From Pedobacter roseus (GTDB taxonomy: Bacteria; Bacteroidota; Bacteroidia; Sphingobacteriales; Sphingobacteriaceae): DNA of 64,000 nucleotides. Where the stretch lies: positions 2,976,001 to 3,040,000 of the forward strand of contig NZ_CP060723.1 of assembly GCF_014395225.1 (NCBI RefSeq). Reading direction: 5' to 3'. This document shows, in pieces, positions 1 through 9,464 of the stretch. Position numbers and translations under genes: made by a program. How positions within the stretch are numbered: position 1 is the first letter of the stretch; every line of letters begins with the position of its first letter. The notes below the pieces were generated by a model, which did no database searches, was not told where the DNA came from, and saw only the letters and a program-made list of their open reading frames with translations.

Positions 1-870
1 TTTTTTAATCTCCCCAACTACATGGTCTATATGAAAAGTAACTGCCTCTTCACTCATTTTATCGCATTCCAAACCCGTTGCTTTCCATTGTGCAGGCTGC
101 ATCAGGGTTCCACTAGTGGTATGACCGAACCTGTAAATTGTCCACTCTCCTGCGGGTGCATCCCATTCCAACTGTCCGTTGTCCTGCATTTTGGCAGTCA
201 GGTCGATTACTTTTTCCTTCGGAATAGCACCGCTTGCAGGCAGCGCCAACAGGGCAATATCTTTATAATAGGTATTTCGGGCAGCAATTTCCGGCTTTTC
301 TACAAGACCTGTTTCGGGATTGTACATCGGAAAAGGTGATTTGCCCCTCGGGTTTACTTTTGGTTTGCCTATATTGATGCTGATATGTTTACCGCCGGTT
401 GCCTTTACTTCGTTCCAACAGATCTCCTGCATCGAAAGTTCAGGTGTAATCCAGGGACCGCCGCTTGATTCGTATGATGGCCCGTTGAACATCCCGAAAT
501 CCATACCGAGCCGTTTTGATTCCTGTGCGGCATGACGTACCAGTGCCCACCAAGGTTCTGTCCATGAAACAATTTCTGGTGTTGGGCTTTTCCCGATTTC
601 TCCTGCCCATGGTGTGGTCACATCAGCCAAACTGAACATGGTTGTGCGGTTAAAACCTTCTTTTTTTAGTGCCTCTAAATCTTTGGTGATACCTGCTTTG
701 CTTAAATTGGCGCCCATCCACATCCACAATACCCCCGGTTTGGCACTTTCGGGTGGGTTGAGAAAAACCTTTTCGGGATCGGTTTCTGCTTTGATCTGGG
801 CAAAGCTGTTTCCGACCAGAAAAAAGAAGCTGAATAGTAGGGAAACAGCTGGGTAAAAGGTTTTGTTCAT
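1..870 (-). CDS. GH106 alpha-L-rhamnosidase-like, 3' end outside window
   Basis: The first 290 residues of a secreted glycoside hydrolase; the reading frame is open to the window edge. A signal peptide (MNKTFYPAVSLLFSFF, ending near FA) is followed by a stretch containing PGVLWMWMGANLSK, ITKDLEALKKEGFN and GMFNGPSYESSGGPW, which I recognise as the N-terminal part of the GH106 family. GH106 enzymes remove terminal alpha-L-rhamnose from pectic or other rhamnosides, usually in the periplasm. The family normally exceeds 900 residues, so about two thirds of the gene lies beyond base 1. The start is the ATG directly before the signal peptide. It is separated from its likely promoter (operator A near 1361) by a sigma-factor remnant, and that operator is shared with the GH78 gene and SusC2, which suggests co-induction by a rhamnose-containing glycan. 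Family assignment is by recognition only. Confidence 0.75.
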   Translation of the reverse strand, partial: MNKTFYPAVSLLFSFFFLVGNSFAQIKAETDPEKVFLNPPESAKPGVLWMWMGANLSKAGITKDLEALKKEGFNRTTMFSLADVTTPWAGEIGKSPTPEIVSWTEPWWALVRHAAQESKRLGMDFGMFNGPSYESSGGPWITPELSMQEICWNEVKATGGKHISINIGKPKVNPRGKSPFPMYNPETGLVEKPEIAARNTYYKDIALLALPASGAIPKEKVIDLTAKMQDNGQLEWDAPAGEWTIYRFGHTTSGTLMQPAQWKATGLECDKMSEEAVTFHIDHVVGEIKK

Positions 871-880
871 TGTGTGTTTG

Positions 881-1153
881 TTAGATAGGGATCAATAAAG
901 AAGTTTTATATTTAATTACCTGCCTATATTTATTGGTATATTCTGTCTGTAAATAGTATAAATCAGGATCATTTGGTAAGGTATAGCGGGTTTCCGGCAC
1001 AATTTCTTTGCTCAGTTCTTTGTTTTTAAGAAACCGATAAGCAAAGTTGTACAATTGGGTACTGCAGGTATCATAAACGAGGCGAAAAGCAGTCGCATGT
1101 CCTTCCATTACCCTGATTAAGGTTGAGCGATCTGTTTCTTTTCCAAATTCCAT
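881..1153 (-). pseudogene. Chimeric remnant of an ECF sigma factor gene
   Basis: Ninety codons. The first 50 resemble region 2 of ECF sigma factors (LIRVMEGHATAFRLVYD, then LYNFAYRFLKNKELSKEIV). At the point where a sigma factor would read EIVQEVF the frame instead reads EIVPETRYTLPND and continues into about 40 residues that match nothing I know. Regions 2.4 and 4 are absent, so it cannot act as a normal sigma factor. ECF factors of this kind in Bacteroidota often sit by an anti-sigma factor and a SusCD pair; neither is here. It lies between operator A and the GH106 start, so it is probably transcribed as leader sequence. It could be a deletion scar; a functional truncated peptide is less likely. 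Confidence 0.55.
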
Positions 1154-1330
1154 ATCCGATCCAATTAAAGCGATTTACCGCAAAACTTACAATGGAATGG
1201 GTTAGATCGGATACTTTGGAGCATTTGCCATCAAAGAAAGACCGGCTCTTTCTTGAAAGAAAAGTGGACATCAGGATATTCATAAATCGTTCTATTTGGT
1301 TATCAACTAATCAGCATTAGTGTAGAACAA

Positions 1331-1402
1331 TAAATCTAGCCCTGATATGGCGATTTTAAAATGTACATTTTGATCATAAAGATACATATTCTGATTTTTA
1401 TG
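1331..1402 (-). promoter_or_regulatory. Operator A (tandem 21-bp repeat) with -7 box, upstream of GH106 unit
   Basis: Read on the plus strand, two half-sites start 21 bp apart: ATGTACATTTTGAT at 1361 and ATACATATTCTGAT at 1382 (11 of 14 identical). Reading toward the minus-strand genes, a TAGATTTA box (1331-1338) follows 22 bp after the repeat, fitting the Bacteroidota -7 consensus TAnnTTTG except for the last base. The same arrangement recurs at 32472-32542 and 40997-41068. Direct repeats of this period are typical targets of AraC-type or HTCS regulators; the binding protein is not identified. The rest of the 312-bp gap (1154-1465) shows no gene. Confidence 0.6.
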
Positions 1403-1465
1403 ATCATTTTATGCAGGAGGTGAATCAGCAATCTGCCTATAGATGTAATCAGTTTGATTAATGCA

Positions 1466-4459
1466 TTATTTGATTACTAAGCTCATCATGTTTAATACAT
1501 ATTGCACTGTAGCTTCATCATATCGTATTCCGTACAGACTTTCCTCACCAAAACCTTTTGCCAATCGCCCAGAGGTAAGCAACTGAGAAACAATCAATTT
1601 ACCCTTACCTGTACCAAAACCAATTAAGGCAATTGGCGTTTGGGTTAAGTTTTTAGCCGAACTGGCCAATGGGATAAATTTATCGGCAAGACCATTTTTC
1701 GAGTCCTGGTAAGTTTTGCTTAAATCGGTGATTAAAACCGGAGTATTTAAATTAATCGAATTGGAAAGTGATGGTGCATCCTGCACTAAAAAATATACTT
1801 TATCTTTTAGTTTTTTCTTCGTTGCTTCATCATTTGGCAAAGCAGAAAAACTATAAAACCCTTGCAGCTCGTAAGCATAATATGATCCGTTTTTGATTTT
1901 TTCTTTTTCTGCTCCTCTTGCCTGCCACTGGGCTATAAATGCATCAGCGCTTAAGCCCTTAAATTCCATATTTGAAGCCGGAACGATAAGTCCTCCACGT
2001 AAACCGTTCCAAATCCTGGTATAATCAGCAGGAAGGTTGTACCAAAGTTCGCTATTCTCCCGGTCAGGATGAATATAACTTTCAGGTTCTGCTGTTTCTG
2101 TGAATTTTAGCGAAATGCCATTAAAAAGCTGATAGGTATTCACCTTTGGCTTATATACGCTGGCAACGCCTTGCAAAGGCCCAAGATCTCCTGCTTTTTT
2201 AGGATAGCCCTGACCTAAGGGACGGTCTCCAACATCGAGCATTACTACAGATTTTCCTTTAGCAATTGCATTCGCCAAAGTTTTTAACATAAGGGAGTCT
2301 CCATTCGCCAATTCGCTCCAATCTGTTTTGGAAGTTAATATCATGTCGGCAGACGGATCATTTAGCGCAACTTTTTTAATGCCAAAATGATCTAAAAACT
2401 GGCTTAACTCTTTTTGACTGGAAGAAATCCCTACCCTAATATTTTGAATATGACCAGGAACTTTTGCCTTAAAAATATGTATGGCCCATTTAGATATTAC
2501 AGGATATTTGACTTCTTTTGGTGGGTTAAGCAACTCGGCTTTGATCAGGTATCGGCCAGTAATACCCGGCAGGTTTAAGGGAACCTGCTCTACGCTCTGA
2601 CTGAATGGCTTTACCTGAGAACTGAAACTTTGTTTCACTAAAATTTTTCCGGTAGTATCTGCTACGGTAACTAACACAGATAACATAGCCTGATCGCTTT
2701 CATCGTTAAACAGATAAACTGGTAATTTTATTGTTTGTGCAGGCTCAAAATTCTTATCCCATAAATCAATACTCACACTTCTGGGTGAAAAAGAAGCAGT
2801 TAATGCATCCCAAACTGGTTTAGCCTTACCCTCTTTTAATGGGCCTAAAAACCAGGTATTACCATCTTCATTACTCCCTAATGCACAAAAAGGGGCAAAA
2901 CCAGCAGCGCCGATACGCCTCCAGTATTCAGCAATTCTCGCATTAGATGCAGCCTGAAATTCGAGCCGTTCTTCTTTGGTATGTTTACGGCCCAAAAAGC
3001 GCAGGTAACTTTCTTTTAGAGATGGGTAGCCTCCTAAATCTCCATTTTCATCTAAATAATTACCGCCAAACTCATCAGCCATAATGGCCTTGGGGAAAAC
3101 ATTGGCATCATCATAATACAGACCAACGTTTTCGAACATGCTCCACCAGTATTTATGGATATGAATTACATCTCTATCTTCTAAAATCAGTGCCGGGTAG
3201 GCAGGCAATAATTGATCAAGTGCAGTCCAAACGGTCTTTAACTGGTCGCCCACCGTTTCATTATAAGGGTGGATCAAACAAATGGAGGGATGCCTCATGG
3301 CTAAATCGAGCCAGCTTTTATATTGGATCAACAAACTTTCTTTTGATGCTGGCATGCCATGAAAAAAATTCCATTCGTATTGCACCACCAGTCCATTTTT
3401 GTCGCACATATCCAGAAATTTCTCTGGCGGCAGCCCTAAATGGAACCGCAGGTAATTTGCACCATGATCTTTAGATAATTGAATAATATTCTTTTTAAAC
3501 CAGGCAGAATCGTATCCAAGTGTACGCCCCTCTTTACTCCGCACCCAGCGGTGCCAAACAATTGTACCGCCTTTAGCTACAAAAGGCTGGTTATTTAAGT
3601 AGAATTTTTTGTTTCTGATTTCGAACTTTTTAAGTCCAAAGGGAATGGAAGATTTATCCATTAATCGGGCTTGATCATCAAATACCTTTAGCTGAACCTG
3701 ATAGAGGTTAGGATTTTTTGGCGACCAGTTTTTTAGGATGCCTTTTGTTAAAACATTTATGGAATCGTGCGCACCTGAAATAGTTTTGGTTCCGGTGAGT
3801 AAAATTTTCCCTGTATGATCTAAGATTTTTATTTCAGCTTTTCCCCTAAAATCAGTTCTGCCATTCAGATCAAACTTAAAACTTACTTTTTGCGCATCAT
3901 AGTTAATAAATGGAATGATCCGTTCTATATTTACCTTACCATGAAGTTTGAGCAATACTTCATCCCATAAACCTGACGACACGTCGGAACGCCACTGATC
4001 TGAACCTGGTGTGTAAGAGGCATCCGTTTGTGGAACATTTTTGAGCGATGCAAGGGCGATTTCCAGCGTTATTGTTTGGCCAGGCCTGATGTCTGGATGC
4101 TTTAGCTGAAAAAAAACAGGCGCCATTCCGCCTTCCTGTTCTCCAACCAAAGTGCCATTTATGTAAATTTGTGGTCTAAAACGTGCGCCATTTAGTTTTA
4201 GTGTAGCGCCGGTCCATTTACCTAAGGGAAGTTTAATTTCCTTTTTATACCATAAAACTTCGTTTGAAATTTTTGCCGGATCGTTATGGATCCCGGGCAC
4301 AATTACTGATGAAGTATATTTTCGCCCGAAGCCCATTTCCCACTTTCCATTAAGCGAAATAGATTTTACAGGCAGATTCTCTTGTGAAAAGCCAATAAAT
4401 GGCATCAGCAAGGAAAAAAAGCAAAAAACCGACAGGTATCTTTTCATTTTCAGCAGCAT
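1466..4459 (-). CDS. Glycoside hydrolase family 2 protein
   Basis: A 997-residue secreted GH2-type enzyme. The signal peptide starts at Met1 or Met5 (KRYLSVFCFFSLLMPF). A sugar-binding jelly roll comes next (about 30-180), then an Ig-like domain, a TIM barrel (about 290-560), and a long C-terminal part of unclear fold. The candidate acid/base is Glu401 in HPYNETVG and the candidate nucleophile is Glu463 in ADEFGG; the order and spacing fit GH2. Exo-beta-glycosidase activity (galactosidase, mannosidase or glucuronidase) cannot be separated from sequence alone. It is the last gene of the PUL1 run, starting 8 bp after the GH3 stop, so it is probably co-transcribed. It is longer and more divergent than the two GH2 genes upstream. 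Confidence 0.82.
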   Translation of the reverse strand: MLLKMKRYLSVFCFFSLLMPFIGFSQENLPVKSISLNGKWEMGFGRKYTSSVIVPGIHNDPAKISNEVLWYKKEIKLPLGKWTGATLKLNGARFRPQIYINGTLVGEQEGGMAPVFFQLKHPDIRPGQTITLEIALASLKNVPQTDASYTPGSDQWRSDVSSGLWDEVLLKLHGKVNIERIIPFINYDAQKVSFKFDLNGRTDFRGKAEIKILDHTGKILLTGTKTISGAHDSINVLTKGILKNWSPKNPNLYQVQLKVFDDQARLMDKSSIPFGLKKFEIRNKKFYLNNQPFVAKGGTIVWHRWVRSKEGRTLGYDSAWFKKNIIQLSKDHGANYLRFHLGLPPEKFLDMCDKNGLVVQYEWNFFHGMPASKESLLIQYKSWLDLAMRHPSICLIHPYNETVGDQLKTVWTALDQLLPAYPALILEDRDVIHIHKYWWSMFENVGLYYDDANVFPKAIMADEFGGNYLDENGDLGGYPSLKESYLRFLGRKHTKEERLEFQAASNARIAEYWRRIGAAGFAPFCALGSNEDGNTWFLGPLKEGKAKPVWDALTASFSPRSVSIDLWDKNFEPAQTIKLPVYLFNDESDQAMLSVLVTVADTTGKILVKQSFSSQVKPFSQSVEQVPLNLPGITGRYLIKAELLNPPKEVKYPVISKWAIHIFKAKVPGHIQNIRVGISSSQKELSQFLDHFGIKKVALNDPSADMILTSKTDWSELANGDSLMLKTLANAIAKGKSVVMLDVGDRPLGQGYPKKAGDLGPLQGVASVYKPKVNTYQLFNGISLKFTETAEPESYIHPDRENSELWYNLPADYTRIWNGLRGGLIVPASNMEFKGLSADAFIAQWQARGAEKEKIKNGSYYAYELQGFYSFSALPNDEATKKKLKDKVYFLVQDAPSLSNSINLNTPVLITDLSKTYQDSKNGLADKFIPLASSAKNLTQTPIALIGFGTGKGKLIVSQLLTSGRLAKGFGEESLYGIRYDEATVQYVLNMMSLVIK

Positions 4460-4467
4460 AAAATTAA

Positions 4468-6645
4468 TTACAATACAAGTTCTTTGCTTACCTGGATATC
4501 TTTTGATGAATTACCGATCGCAATCAGATATTTACCATTATCGGCAACCCAGGTTTTCTTTTTCTCATCGTAATAAGAAAAAGCATCCTTATTCAGTACA
4601 ACCTTTATGGTTTTGGTTTCCCCAGCCTTTAAGAACACTTTTTGAAACCCTTTCAATTCTTTTCGAGGTCTGGATACTCGTGGATTGATGGGTTCTACAT
4701 AAAACTGTACCACTTCGGCACCATCTCTTTTCCCTGTATTTTTAAGGGTAACCGAGGCGGTAACCTGTTTATCTCCCGTTCTTTGAATAGCTGCATTTTC
4801 GTAGTAAAAGGTGGTGTAAGATAATCCATGGCCAAACGGAAACTGGGGCTCAACTTTATAGGTATCGAAATAACGGTAACCCACAAAAATATCTTCCTTG
4901 TAATGTACAACGCCATTTACACCAGGAAACTCACCAAGTTTGTGTGCAGGAGAATCTTCTAATTTTTTAGGAAAAGTCATCGGAAGTTTACCCGATGGAT
5001 TTACTTCACCAAAAATAACTTTGGCCAGGGCTGTGCCACCTTCCATGCCCGGGTACCAGCCTTCTATAATGGCTTTACTTTTTCCAACCCATTCGCGCAC
5101 ATCTATTGGTCCACCGCCCATTAAAACAATAATAGTATTCGGATTAGCCTTCAAAACGGCTTTTATCAATTCATTCTGACCAAAAGGCATATCCATATCC
5201 GGTTTATCTACCCCTTCGGCATCGTAAGCGTTATCGTCCCATTTTTTGTAATCGTAACCATGTGTCCATCCGCAGAAAATTACAGTTGCATCTGCTTTAG
5301 TGGCAATTTTAACTGCTTCGTTAATCAAAGCTGAATCGGCCTGCCCGTTGCGTGCAATTTTATACCCTTGCGCATATTGTACATTCACACCATTGCCCAA
5401 CAAATTTTTAATTCCATGTAAAGGGGTAATTTCATATTTGGCCTTAACCTGCGAGCTTCCGCCGCCCATCGCATTTTCCCGATCGGCATTTTGACCAATA
5501 ATGGCTATACTTTTAATTTTTTCTTTAGCTAACGGAAGTACATTATCCTCATTTTTTAGCAGTACAATACCTTCTTCGGCAACTTTTAAAGCAGTTTGTT
5601 GATGCGCTTTGGTATTATATGCACCTACGGTACGTTTAGCACCGATCATATTGGTTTTAAACATCACCCTCAAAATGCGGCGCACTTTATCATCGATAAG
5701 GGTTATCGGAACCTTCCCGTTTTTCACCAGTGTAATTACGGTATCACCAAGAAAAAACTGACTGTATTTTAATGGTGGCGTTCCCAGATCGGAGCCCATT
5801 TCTAAATCGGTTCCGTTTTCGAGGGCTTCCATGGTATTGTGTACCGCTCCCCAATCGCTCATCACCAAACCTTTAAATCCCCATTCTCCTTTAAGGATAT
5901 CGTTGATTAGGTACTTATTTTCGGTTGCATATTGCCCTCTAAATTTATTGTAGGCACCCATTACGGTATTTACCTGCCCTTTTTTAACAGCTGCCTCAAA
6001 ACCAGGCAAATATATTTCACGCAGGGCTCGCTCGCTCATTTCTACGTTTACCGTTCCCCTATCCACCTCTTCGTTATTGGCTGCAAAGTGTTTTAACGAC
6101 GCAGAAACACCCTGATCTTGTACCCCTTTGATATAGCCCACTGCCATTTGCGCAATAAGGTAAGGGTCTTCGCTCTGGTACTCGAAATTACGGCCGTTTA
6201 AAGGCGAACGGATAATATTAATGCCGGGGCCTAGGATTACATCTTTGCCCCTGAATTTGGCTTCACTACCTAAAACCGCTCCAAAATCGTAGCCCAATTT
6301 GGGATTCCAGGTGGCAGCAAGGGCATTTCCTGTAGGTAAATAAGTTCCTGCATCATTTACATTTTTTAAGGGTGTCCATCCGCGGCCATGCTCCAGGCGA
6401 ACCCCATGAGGCCCATCTGAAGTTACCAGTTCCGGAATGCCTAACTGTTTTACGCCTGCAGAAGTAAAAGAAGAGTTTGCATGGAGCATACCAACTTTTT
6501 CGGCCAGGGTCATTTTTTTGATTAAAGCGGTTATTTTTGCTTCTGTTTTGGGATTAACGAGGTTTTGTGCCTGGGCTGTTAATACCGAAAGCCATAAAAC
6601 ACTGCTTAAAATACTTCCGGCGAAACCGATTACTTTTTTATTCAT
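4468..6645 (-). CDS. GH3 beta-glucosidase (BglX-type)
   Basis: A 725-residue secreted GH3 enzyme of the usual length for BglX-like proteins. It has a signal peptide (to about residue 26, LTAQAQ), the GH3 N-terminal barrel with KHFAANNEE and the nucleophile Asp264 in VMSDWG, the GH3 C-terminal alpha/beta sandwich, and a fibronectin-III-like tail with PFGHGLSYTTF. It releases terminal beta-linked glucose (or xylose) from oligosaccharides in the periplasm. In PUL1 it would finish degradation of a glucan backbone after side chains are removed. It sits 19 bp below the GH2 gene upstream and 8 bp above the next one, consistent with one operon. Confidence 0.93.
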   Translation of the reverse strand: MNKKVIGFAGSILSSVLWLSVLTAQAQNLVNPKTEAKITALIKKMTLAEKVGMLHANSSFTSAGVKQLGIPELVTSDGPHGVRLEHGRGWTPLKNVNDAGTYLPTGNALAATWNPKLGYDFGAVLGSEAKFRGKDVILGPGINIIRSPLNGRNFEYQSEDPYLIAQMAVGYIKGVQDQGVSASLKHFAANNEEVDRGTVNVEMSERALREIYLPGFEAAVKKGQVNTVMGAYNKFRGQYATENKYLINDILKGEWGFKGLVMSDWGAVHNTMEALENGTDLEMGSDLGTPPLKYSQFFLGDTVITLVKNGKVPITLIDDKVRRILRVMFKTNMIGAKRTVGAYNTKAHQQTALKVAEEGIVLLKNEDNVLPLAKEKIKSIAIIGQNADRENAMGGGSSQVKAKYEITPLHGIKNLLGNGVNVQYAQGYKIARNGQADSALINEAVKIATKADATVIFCGWTHGYDYKKWDDNAYDAEGVDKPDMDMPFGQNELIKAVLKANPNTIIVLMGGGPIDVREWVGKSKAIIEGWYPGMEGGTALAKVIFGEVNPSGKLPMTFPKKLEDSPAHKLGEFPGVNGVVHYKEDIFVGYRYFDTYKVEPQFPFGHGLSYTTFYYENAAIQRTGDKQVTASVTLKNTGKRDGAEVVQFYVEPINPRVSRPRKELKGFQKVFLKAGETKTIKVVLNKDAFSYYDEKKKTWVADNGKYLIAIGNSSKDIQVSKELVL

Positions 6646-6664
6646 TGTATCTATAAAATTCTGT

Positions 6665-9418
6665 TTACTTAAAATCGAACCAAAGACTGCCTTTGTTCCA
6701 GGTATAATTTAGCTGCATATTTTTCTGGCTTTGCGGGCCCATTTTATCTGCAGATTGAAATTTTGTTCCGATCGGACTGATCGCATCTAAAAAGCCCAGG
6801 TCGCCATCCGGAAAAGGCGGATGGGTATTATCGTTGGTAGCGCCCACAGCCTTTTGCGGTTTCAACATCTGAAAAAAAGTGCCCTTGTTGGTGGTATACA
6901 CGGTAAAAGGCGACTGCTTATTTTTAATGGTTACCCAATAGACATTAGCATAATAGCCTTTAAATTCGGGATAATGCCAGCTTTCTCCTGTAATGGTATT
7001 ATTGAAATCGTTATCCCAAATACCGAATTTTGTTCCTTTCAACCTGTTTTTCCAAACCCTGTAAGGTCCGTTGCCTTCCCATTTCATCCCCGTAATGTTT
7101 TCTTTGGGATAATTGAAGGTGATGCCCATAAAATCTACTTCTCCGTTGATCGAATACTCATAATCTAATTTTACAGGCTTGCCAGAACTGAAAATCCATT
7201 TTACTTTAAATTTAGCCTCGCTATTGTAAACCGGTTCTACCACATAATCATCTCCGATGGCATAGTGTTTTAAATCTTTCAAGCTGCATTTAACACCTGC
7301 CAATGCCGGTCCGCCTGAAATAGAAATTTTCGATTTTTTGTTGATAACATCCTGAATGTAACCAGTATTTTTATCGAAATTGTAGGTAATTCCATTAACA
7401 TTTAAAGTGAGTACTTTATTGGTTTCAGCCACCTGAATCTTAGATTTTTCGATGTTTCCGGTAACTACAGGCACTGCTGGCATTTTAACAGGCCAGCTCC
7501 AGGTAAACAGTTCCTGCTGATACTGATCGAATGCAGTTAAATACAAAACATCATTATTTTTCCAGTTTACCGGAAGTGGAAGGGTTAAAAAACCACTTTC
7601 TCCCGGCAGTAAATTGTTTCCCTTCAATTTGCCCGATGCAGTTACTGTGGGTTTATTTTGATCTCCCGGAGCAGGAAGTTTAGCCAATCGCCATTCAAAA
7701 CTACCTTGGTTAAGGTTGGTAAAATGGTATTGATTGGCTACTGCTATCTTTCCGTCAAAATTGACAGGTAAATCTTTTAAACTGATCTGCACAGGCGACC
7801 AGATTTCTTTGATCGTATAAAAACTCCCTTCCTTTTCGCGATGTGGCCCTAAAATACCATCAGGTGCCGAATTGCCCTGAATATCCATTTCACCGTTCCG
7901 GTCTAAGCGGGTAACACCTTCATCGGCAAAAGACCATAAAAAACCGCCTGCGGCATAAGGATGTTTCATCATCATCGACCAAAAATCGTCTAAACCGGCG
8001 CCATGCCCACCATCATGCAGCCCGTGCATAAATTCTGTTGGGAAGAATACTTCGCGGCCATATAAAGTTGCATTTGTTACGTAATTATAATCGGGATAAT
8101 GTTTGGTATCGGTACCGTTAAATTTCTCCCAGGGGTGAATCACCAGCCTTTTTTGGTTATCGTATTTGGCGTAAAGGCTATCCAGTGCATAATTAAACCC
8201 ACCTTCATTACCATTGGCCCACATTACAATTGAGGGATGGTTTACATCACGTACAACCAGCTCCTTTACCAGTTTAGTACCGATTTCGGTATCATATTTG
8301 GCTTGCCATCCGGTAAGTTCGTTAATTACAAAAAGTCCTAAAGAATCGCAGGCATCCAAAAAGCTGGGATCGGGTGGATAGTGAGACATGCGAACGGCAT
8401 TCATGTTCATCTCCTTCATCAGTTTTACATCCTGAATATTGAGCGCTTTACTAAGCGTTCTACCCGATTCGGGCCATTCGCTATGCCTGTTAACACCTTT
8501 GAAAATGATTTTTTTATTGTTCACATAAAAGCCATCCTGTGGCCTAAGTTCTGCTGTTCTAAAACTAAATTTTTGTTTCGTGCGATGGATCAAATGACCT
8601 TTGCTGTCATTTAAAGAAACCACCACCTGGTATAAATTAGGCGATTCCGGATTCCAAAGGGCAATATCTTTAAACTGGCCGCGAAGTGTTGCAGCCTTTT
8701 CTACTGAAATTATTTTAGAAGAAATTTCAGCCCCTACATTTTCACCGTTCAGTTTCTGCACCCGGGCTTTTAAAACCGATCCAATTTCTGCATTTGCTGT
8801 ATAAACATCTAAATTGAATGCGCCACTTGCTTTGGCATCAACCGCGATTCTATCGATATTGGCCTTTGGTAAAATTTTGAGGTAAACAGGCCTGAATATC
8901 CCTCCAAAAAGCCAAAAATCTGCTTTCCGCTCTGCTTTGTTAATGGATTGATCGGTTGATTGTTTGCTCACTTTTACTTCTAAGAGGTTATCTCCCCCGA
9001 AATTTAATAACGAGGTAATATCATACTGAAAAGTATAAAATCCACCCTGATGTATCGGGCCAGCCAACTTTCCATTAATTTTCACCTCTGCCTCGGTCAT
9101 TGCGGCTTCAAAAACAATAAAAACCGTTTTACCTGCATTGTTTTTTGATACGTTGAATTTATACCTATACTGCGCGGTTTCTTCAGGGTTTTTGGTATCC
9201 TGATAATAGTTATAGGTACCGAAACCCTGTTGTTCCCAGTTGGATGGCACCTGTATTTTATCCCAATGCCCACTTTTCATCCCGGTATTTATGAAGAAAT
9301 CCCAGGTTAGGGTATGGTCTTTATCTGTTCCGGATAAATATTGGTACTGTGTTTCCTGTGCATGGATACTTTGTGTAAGAAAAATAATAACAGCTATCAA
9401 AAAGAGTTTCTTAATCAT
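6665..9418 (-). CDS. GH2 beta-galactosidase (LacZ-like)
   Basis: A 917-residue secreted GH2 enzyme. I place the start at the ATG at 9418, giving the signal peptide IKKLFLIAVIIFLTQSIHAQ after Met; an upstream ATG at 9463 would add 15 residues ahead of it. Domains in order: sugar-binding (about 40-200), Ig-like, TIM barrel (about 290-600) with acid/base Glu405 in MWANGNEGG and nucleophile Glu462 in FPTEFMHG, another beta domain, and a C-terminal beta-galactosidase small-chain-like domain (GNGPYRVWKNR). The small-chain domain supports beta-galactosidase over beta-glucuronidase. It probably removes galactose from xyloglucan-type side chains. The upstream GH2 gene ends 46 bp before it. Confidence 0.88.
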   Translation of the reverse strand: MIKKLFLIAVIIFLTQSIHAQETQYQYLSGTDKDHTLTWDFFINTGMKSGHWDKIQVPSNWEQQGFGTYNYYQDTKNPEETAQYRYKFNVSKNNAGKTVFIVFEAAMTEAEVKINGKLAGPIHQGGFYTFQYDITSLLNFGGDNLLEVKVSKQSTDQSINKAERKADFWLFGGIFRPVYLKILPKANIDRIAVDAKASGAFNLDVYTANAEIGSVLKARVQKLNGENVGAEISSKIISVEKAATLRGQFKDIALWNPESPNLYQVVVSLNDSKGHLIHRTKQKFSFRTAELRPQDGFYVNNKKIIFKGVNRHSEWPESGRTLSKALNIQDVKLMKEMNMNAVRMSHYPPDPSFLDACDSLGLFVINELTGWQAKYDTEIGTKLVKELVVRDVNHPSIVMWANGNEGGFNYALDSLYAKYDNQKRLVIHPWEKFNGTDTKHYPDYNYVTNATLYGREVFFPTEFMHGLHDGGHGAGLDDFWSMMMKHPYAAGGFLWSFADEGVTRLDRNGEMDIQGNSAPDGILGPHREKEGSFYTIKEIWSPVQISLKDLPVNFDGKIAVANQYHFTNLNQGSFEWRLAKLPAPGDQNKPTVTASGKLKGNNLLPGESGFLTLPLPVNWKNNDVLYLTAFDQYQQELFTWSWPVKMPAVPVVTGNIEKSKIQVAETNKVLTLNVNGITYNFDKNTGYIQDVINKKSKISISGGPALAGVKCSLKDLKHYAIGDDYVVEPVYNSEAKFKVKWIFSSGKPVKLDYEYSINGEVDFMGITFNYPKENITGMKWEGNGPYRVWKNRLKGTKFGIWDNDFNNTITGESWHYPEFKGYYANVYWVTIKNKQSPFTVYTTNKGTFFQMLKPQKAVGATNDNTHPPFPDGDLGFLDAISPIGTKFQSADKMGPQSQKNMQLNYTWNKGSLWFDFK

Positions 9419-9464
9419 GTTTTCTTTGATGTATTTGTGTGGTAGCCTGAAATCTGCCGTCAAT

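Noticed and set aside
1071..1283. Minus-strand frame of 70 codons overlapping the sigma remnant
   Set aside because: Low-complexity shadow in another frame with no family features; the sigma-like frame explains the stretch.
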